From Bryum argenteum (taxonomy: Eukaryota; Streptophyta; Bryopsida; Bryales; Bryaceae): a stretch of DNA of 64,000 nucleotides. Under the pieces are notes generated by a model. That model ran no database searches. It worked only from the letters and a program-made list of their open reading frames with translations, and had not been told where the DNA came from. Below, in pieces: positions 58,774 to 64,000 of this stretch. The stretch is from positions 18,053,601 to 18,117,600 of the forward strand of contig CM073322.1 of the NCBI GenBank assembly GCA_037043015.1, read 5' to 3'. Every line of letters begins with the position of its first letter. Position 1 is the stretch's first letter. The translations under genes and the position numbers were made by a program.

Positions 58774-59284
58774 TGAAATGCCAAAGTTGGTGGAAATGGT
58801 GGAAAGGGCTGTTGGATTAGGTATAAGGTGAAATTCAAATGTTCAAATTGAGGCCATGTAAGTAGTGGCCTCTAATTGCAATTAGGGTGGTTGATATGGT
58901 GGCTGGGCCACCAAAGAGGTGGCAGCCCTCATGATGGCCACTAATCCCAACACTTTGCCACTTTCTTTTGCTCAAGTAACCTCCCTCCCAAAATTCTTTA
59001 CCATTGTTTCTTTTGGGCTTTCTTCCCTGCCTGCCCAATTTCAAGCAAATTTTTACATTCCAATGCAAAACTTTCATGCAAAATGTCAAATGCTCCCTCT
59101 CACAACTTGAAAAATGCAATTTTTAGTATTTACTCAACTGCCCAGCAGAATAAACCCGACGAGGAGGCGGGTAAAAAAAACCCCGGATGAAAAAATGATC
59201 GGATGAAAGCACGGCAGCGGTTCAAAGATGATGGTGTACATCCAGAATGTCGAAAAACAACACTCTGGGGGCTTAAGGGTTAAG

Positions 59285-59700
59285 ATTTATAGCATGTCCT
59301 CTGTTTCCGTCTTTTTTATTCTTGTGTTTTTTAAGATTTGTAGCATGTCCTCGGTTCCCTTGTTTCATTGTTCCCAGTTCCCCGTCCTATATTATGGTTC
59401 CTTATTCTCCATTTTTTTCTTACTAGTTCCCTACCTCCAAAGTCTAGTTCATGGTTCCGATCTTTTGTTCCCATTTTCCCATCCTCCAACTTCCCTTATT
59501 AGTTTCCATCATTTGTTCCCGGTTCCCAACATTCATTCCTAGTTCTCATTATTTTTTCCTCATTCCCATACTTTGTACCTAGCTCCTATTCTTTGTTAGC
59601 TGTTCCTAATTCCCTTCATCCCCTTTCACTTCTTATTTGCACCCATATTCATGTTTCATATTTCTTGTCCCTTTGCCTCCTTGTTATATTCTTATAAAGT
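59285..59700. other. pyrimidine-rich low-complexity tract
   Basis: Long T/C-rich stretch with recurring GTTCCC and TTCCC words, and no credible gene. It resembles the complement of the purine-rich tract at 40605-40745. Confidence 0.6.
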
Positions 59701-60075
59701 CTTAATTACAATCAAATACCACTTATGGAAACTCTTCAAAATCTTTAAAACCCTTCATACCATGTATACATGACCAAATGATGATGACCATGACTATGAC
59801 CATGCATCGCCAAGTACATACAAAAAAATTGCAAATTGCGTTCTTTTATATGTAGAGATCTTTCTTTATTTCAACCCTTTCATTTGACTTATTTTCAAAA
59901 ATCTATTGGATATCCACTAGAAAAAAACCATGTTTTTTAAGACTATTAGCTATGGCTGTTCACAACTATTTGAGTCAAATGATTGGTTTTTAACAACAAA
60001 TAGTCATAACAAACTAAACACCATACCTTTCTTGTAGTGATCTCTGCTTATTGAGGATCATAGCAAAAGAATGTA

Positions 60076-60177
60076 CTCCCTCCGTCTCATTCTTATTGTT
60101 CAATAGGTTCTCTCAAATCTACCTTGAGAGGTACATTTGAAAGAACCTACTGGACAATAAGAATGAGACAGAGGGAG
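60076..60177. mobile_element. Stowaway MITE (Tc1/mariner type)
   Basis: 102 bp that fold almost entirely into one hairpin: the left half starts CTCCCTCCGTCTCATTCTTA and the right half ends with its inverted form; TA on both sides is the target duplication. CTCCCTCCGT is the canonical plant Stowaway end. Confidence 0.95.
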
Positions 60178-60262
60178 TAACTTTCAGTTAGGTTAATTAA
60201 CTTTAAGTTAGTTAATTAACTTCCAGTATGTTTATTTATCTCGTCATCAGCCTTGCCTCGTC

Positions 60263-60561
60263 ACTAAGGGCGGGACAGTGGAGGGGTTGCGCCTCCACTG
60301 CCCGCCCACACTGGCTGCCCGGCTGAAATTCGTATGAATGTGATTTTTGGATTTTTGGAGGCCCTACAATATTTATTTTCAGATTTTGAGTTCAGAATTG
60401 GGATCTGCGACCCCAAATTACCCTTGGAGGTGTTCCATGGCAGCATTGATGTCATCAACAACAAAAATTTAGGGGGCAAATTTACTCCCAAATGATTTTA
60501 TGCGGGCAGGGTTTTGTGGGCGGGCAGGGAGGCGCAACCCCTCCACTGTCCAGCCCTTAGT
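60263..60561. mobile_element. MITE with about 50-bp terminal inverted repeats
   Basis: Ends ACTAAGGGCGGGACAGTGGA and its inverted form (one or two mismatches), continuing through GGGGTTGCGCCTCC. GTC flanks both sides (60260-60262, 60562-60564), a 3-bp duplication. With one more base the ends read CACTA, so either a CACTA-type or PIF/Harbinger-type MITE. Confidence 0.8.
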
Positions 60562-60599
60562 GTCGAGGTCAGCCTTGATGTGCTTTACCCTCCGAGAGA

Positions 60600-60620
60600 T
60601 GAAAGGGTTTAGGGTTTAAG
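60600..60620 (+). promoter_or_regulatory. telomere-box motif upstream of PUS7
   Basis: GGGTTTAGGGTTTAAG, the telo-box common in promoters of plant translation and RNA-processing genes, lies about 140 bases before the PUS7 start codon. Confidence 0.5.
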
Positions 60621-60745
60621 ACCTCAACAGCGAATATTTTGTCTCCATGATCGCCTTGTCTCATTCCCAGAGACAAAGATTCTCGCGAGCTTTGCGAAGG
60701 CCATTGCAATCGTCATGTGCAGAATTACATAATTCGATATAAGTA

Positions 60746-63700
60746 ATGCCATTGCCGCGATGCAAAATCTCTAGCCTCGCACGCCTCGCTTTACACCACT
60801 TGCCTCGGGGCATTGCACTCGGAGCTGGAGAACCTCGCTTGTTTGCAAGAGCAGCTGCTCAATTGAAAGAGCACGACACCCCAGTTGCAGCTTCCAACTC
60901 TAGGACGAAGTGGCGCACTCGACGAACCCACGCAGTTTTTGGTACGTTCCAACCGCACTAGTAACCGAACATTGTCATATGTGCAAGTGCCAGATTGCTG
61001 AATTTTACTCTTTTGGCAGAAATGTCTACTGAAGAGGCCGTCGGCATTTTGAATTATGCGAATTCTCTTCCCGGATTCCGAGGTATCCTGAAACAGAGGT
61101 CAGTATCCTGCTCTCGAGAATTGGTTTGCTTACATTCTTTTGGGCATCCCCATTTGATACCAAAGCCTGTGTGATCAGATTTTCAGATTTCATTGTAAAT
61201 GAAGTGGATCTCGCTGGTAATGTCACTCATCTTACGAATTTGGAGGCCCCTTCACAGGTAATTGATGATGGCACTCCTTGAGATGTGTTTGTTACAAGGT
61301 GGAGTACCTTTGGTGAACAAATGTGATTAGGTTTGCCAATGAATAAGTATATTACAAGATTGCACATATGTATATATAACCCCTTGAAGGAAGAGAGTGT
61401 GGTCAGTTTCCGATTTTGATGAACTTGCACATCATCTCTTGTTGATATGAAACATGAAAATTGTAAACCTACGCTTTCAATGATTGTGAGAGTTATAGTT
61501 TCGATATGAACATTTTCGTGACCACTTGCAAGGGAATGTGTTATTTGACACGATGGAATGAACACCTTTTGTGACAAATCAAAAGCCGGGTTGCAAGCTT
61601 TTGTCCTTAAAGAGTTAAGCAAAGTTACAAATAATGTGATCATCTTAAGCAGGAGGGAGTACAGTTAGTTAAAGCTTCGGATGAAGAAACTGTCGTCGAG
61701 GCGAAGGAGGAAGAGGAGAGGAAGGTGGAATCATTGAGTGATGAATACTCTGCAGATGTGCTAGCCTTCAAGGAAATCGCCGGTGACAGCAACGCAGAAG
61801 TGTTGAAAGAGCTTCTTCTCCGAATTGCAAATTGTAAGGGAGATCCAGTCGCCCCTGTTTTACTGGCGCCTGATGACAACAAAAATCACCGCGGAGTATG
61901 TCACAATTTCAAAACCTCAGCTTTAAATCAGGGTTAAAGGTTCGAGAGCAAGTGACACATCTGTTACTATTAGCATTCCTTCGGTTTTGAAAGGCAGGAG
62001 TTGGTTCGTTTCATTGATGTGGTTATGTTTTTCTCTGTAGACAATTCATGCTTTCTTCAAGACTCAGTTAACGTTCATAACGTCAGACACTGTGGATGGG
62101 CCGACATCAACGGAGAAGTGTATTCGGCTCCGACATCAAAGTGGGAATCATGGAGGAGGAAACAACCGGTTTCAGAAACGAGGGAGAGAGCAAGGTGGCC
62201 GGGGTCGAGGTGGTCGGGGTTGGGATAGGGATAGTAAGCGGCACAAATCAAATGAAGGTGACTCTGATCAACCTTACGATGCTCGAGGATCCGATGGTTG
62301 GCCTAGCGATCGTCCTAAATTCCTACAGTTTGTTCTCCACGCCTTTACTCCTACTTTATTTTGTCAAGTCCTTCAATAATGGCTTATGTAATTCATGTCT
62401 GTGTGCGCTCATAATGCTCGCCTTATCCAACTCGTGCTTGGTTCGAAAATCAGGTTTCTTCTTTATAAGGAGAATAAGGATACTCAAGATGCTTTGACCG
62501 TCATAGGCAGAATGCTTCATGTTCAGGTACTTACCTGTCAGTTTTATCCATTTTCCTTCCCTACCTGTTAATTAATGGTGGTTTGGACTATTGAGGAGTG
62601 TCTGATCGGTTGAATCTGATCCTTTTCTAATATTGGCAGCCGAAGAATTTTGGATTTTCTGGGACGAAGGACAAAAGAGCTATTACAACACAGCAGGTCT
62701 CAATTGATACCAAGATCCCTTTACTAGCACATTTGTTCAATAAGCAATCAGCATGGTTCTAATCTAGTACATTCATGTTCAGGTGACTGTATTCAAGCAG
62801 TCAGCTGCAAAAGTGGCAGCTCTAAACCAGAGACTATTTGGTATCAAAGTTGGAAATTTCAGGTGCACTTTGCAATGGCTTTGACCAATTAATCTTTCTG
62901 TAGGATCTGTGGGATGGCGGGTTACTAGTTTGCCGAATGTTCATGACTGGTTGCTTGTTCTTTGCAGCTATGTGGATAAAGCACTGGTTCTAGGAATGTT
63001 GTGCGGCAATCGATTCACTATAACATTGCGGTTAGACGACTTTAGCTTTTGGCTTCCTGGTATTCTGATTGCTGCACCTGAGTTCAGATCAATCTGTGGT
63101 CGCATCCAAAGTATCAAACTTTCTACCTGCACAGCCTCACGGGTTTGTTTTGGTGCTTTTCGACAGAGGGGTAGTGGCAGAGAGTGACAAAACTATCGAG
63201 AATGCCGTAAAAGCTCTTGGAGAGAGTGGATTCATCAACTACTTCGGCCTACAAGTAGGGTATACTGGCACTTAGTTTTTATGACACTTGTGGCCGAGAA
63301 CTAGTTTCATAATTGACTCGTTTTATGATTCTCATCTGCAGCGATTCGGAAATGGCTCTATACCCACACACGCTGTGGGAGCTGCTTTACTTAGAGGAGA
63401 ATGGAAAGCAGCAGCCGGCCTTATATTAAGCCCTCGAGAAGGAGATATCCTACCCTCATAAGTTTTGTGCTCTTTTCCTGACATGTTCATGCTTGAAGTC
63501 CGGGTGCTCATTGATCATAGTGAGCATTGCAAATTTCTTTGACTTCCGAAGCACATCAGGAAGAGGTAAAGGAAGCACGGGAATATTTCAAGAATACTCA
63601 AAATGTTGATGGGGCCTTGCAACGGTTTCCCCGTTACTTGACTGCGGAGCGTGCCCTTGTAAGTGCTTTCTGGTCATTGTTACAGACTCTTAATAATTCG

Positions 63701-63855
63701 ATTTGTGCCTCTTACAATACAGTGGTCTGAAGGAATTCACCACGAGCTGATGTCATTGGTTGTCACGGGTTTGACAGTTAACTTGCTTAAAGCGCGATTC
63801 CAAAAACTATTTGCAAGCTATCAGCACCATTCCCAGAGCCTTACGACTGATGTAT
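60746..63855 (+). CDS. PUS7: TruD/PUS7-type tRNA pseudouridine synthase, partial (3' end outside window)
   Basis: Thirteen exons: 60746-60941, 61020-61098, 61179-61257, 61653-61895, 62041-62327, 62454-62526, 62640-62696, 62783-62862, 62968-63030, 63167-63254, 63342-63444, 63555-63658, 63778-63855; 510 codons so far, phases consistent throughout. The basic N-terminus (about 65 residues) could be an organelle transit peptide. PUS7 motifs follow: LPGFRGILKQR, SDFIVNEVDL, an RGG-rich insert (residues about 220-240), FGFSGTKDKRAITTQQ with the catalytic Asp of TruD enzymes, LCGNRFTITLR, GFINYFGLQRFG, and KNYLQAISTIPRALRLMY. The enzyme isomerises uridine to pseudouridine in tRNA and mRNA. The intron 63445-63554 starts ATATCC and ends AC, as in U12-type introns; only this splice keeps the frame. 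More exons lie beyond 64000. Confidence 0.92.
63445..63554 (+). other. U12-type AT-AC intron in PUS7
   Basis: 5' splice site ATATCCTACC, branch-like TTCTTTGAC at 63535-63543 (A at 63542, 12 bases before the intron end) and terminal AC. All three match minor-spliceosome introns, and the join gives PREG-DQEEVKEAREYF, as expected for PUS7. Confidence 0.75.
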
Positions 63856-64000
63856 GTATCACTTCCTTTCGACACTCATACCTTTGTACTCCTGATTGTT
63901 ATGCTGTATGCTTTCTTAGAGAAAGCACTATTGGAATACTCTTTTGTCTGGTGGGAGTTAGCAACTGCTTTACGCAAGTACCACTCTAACAAGACATCTT

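Larger units (their letters stand above)
42148..59279. mobile_element. putative piggyBac element with nested insertions (outer bounds inferred)
   Basis: Left end CCCCTAAACGCCC preceded by TTAA (42144-42147) and right end GGGGGCTTAAGGG followed by TTAA (59280-59283) are imperfect inverted repeats and resemble the termini of the TTAA-flanked MITE at 6710. A piggyBac transposase lies between them on the minus strand. Within the left arm sits a MULE, itself holding an LTR retrotransposon; the right arm holds host gene fragments. The transposase is certain; that these two ends belong to one element is an inference, given 17 kb and imperfect termini. Confidence 0.45.

Overview
This is nuclear DNA of a land plant. 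The evidence is plant-only gene families (a GARP/G2-like transcription factor, a QUASIMODO2-type methyltransferase relic, a GH17 glucanase), plant-type telomere-box motifs in leaders and introns, short GT-AG introns (mostly 70-400 nt), a tRNA-derived SINE, a Stowaway MITE and a plastid ycf2 fragment. Short introns, few intact genes and an AT-rich ycf2 piece suggest an early-diverging lineage (bryophyte or lycopod) rather than a flowering plant. The AT-rich ycf2 argues against Selaginella, whose plastomes are GC-rich. The species is inference only.

Layout. 0-3 kb: two ordinary genes, a three-exon GARP factor and an intronless GH17 beta-1,3-glucanase. 4-36 kb: a decaying tandem array of a module made of INTS5 (Integrator subunit 5), a short block S and a long AT-rich block R. 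Only the INTS5 copy at 30834-35554 (minus strand, 8 exons, 1111 codons) looks intact. The copy at 7160-11828 is a full-length pseudogene with several separate lesions, and at least four more INTS5 fragments are scattered between. Each R block carries a small conserved minus-strand ORF behind a TATA box, a possible undescribed small gene family. Two SINEs with clean target duplications lie just upstream of the intact INTS5 gene.

36-41 kb: back-to-back terminal-inverted-repeat elements loaded with captured DNA. One (36714-38332) holds a plastid ycf2 fragment. The next (38351-40564) holds pieces of three nuclear genes with introns retained: a GRWD1-like WD-repeat protein, formamidopyrimidine-DNA glycosylase and a DNA polymerase V/MYBBP1A-like protein. 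This is Pack-MULE-like transduplication.

42-59 kb: a three-level nest. A piggyBac-type region (42148-59279, with a degraded transposase at 52491-54790) contains a MULE (42381-52036, perfect 9-bp target duplication), which in turn contains a young Ty3/gypsy LTR retrotransposon (42452-50329). The piggyBac side also holds a GUF1/LepA gene fragment and a methyltransferase pseudogene. The transposase intron is filled by a minisatellite and bordered by duplicated coding sequence, pointing to intron birth by tandem duplication.

60-64 kb: two MITEs, then the 5' 13 exons of a PUS7/TruD-type tRNA pseudouridine synthase with an apparent U12-type AT-AC intron; the gene runs off the window end.
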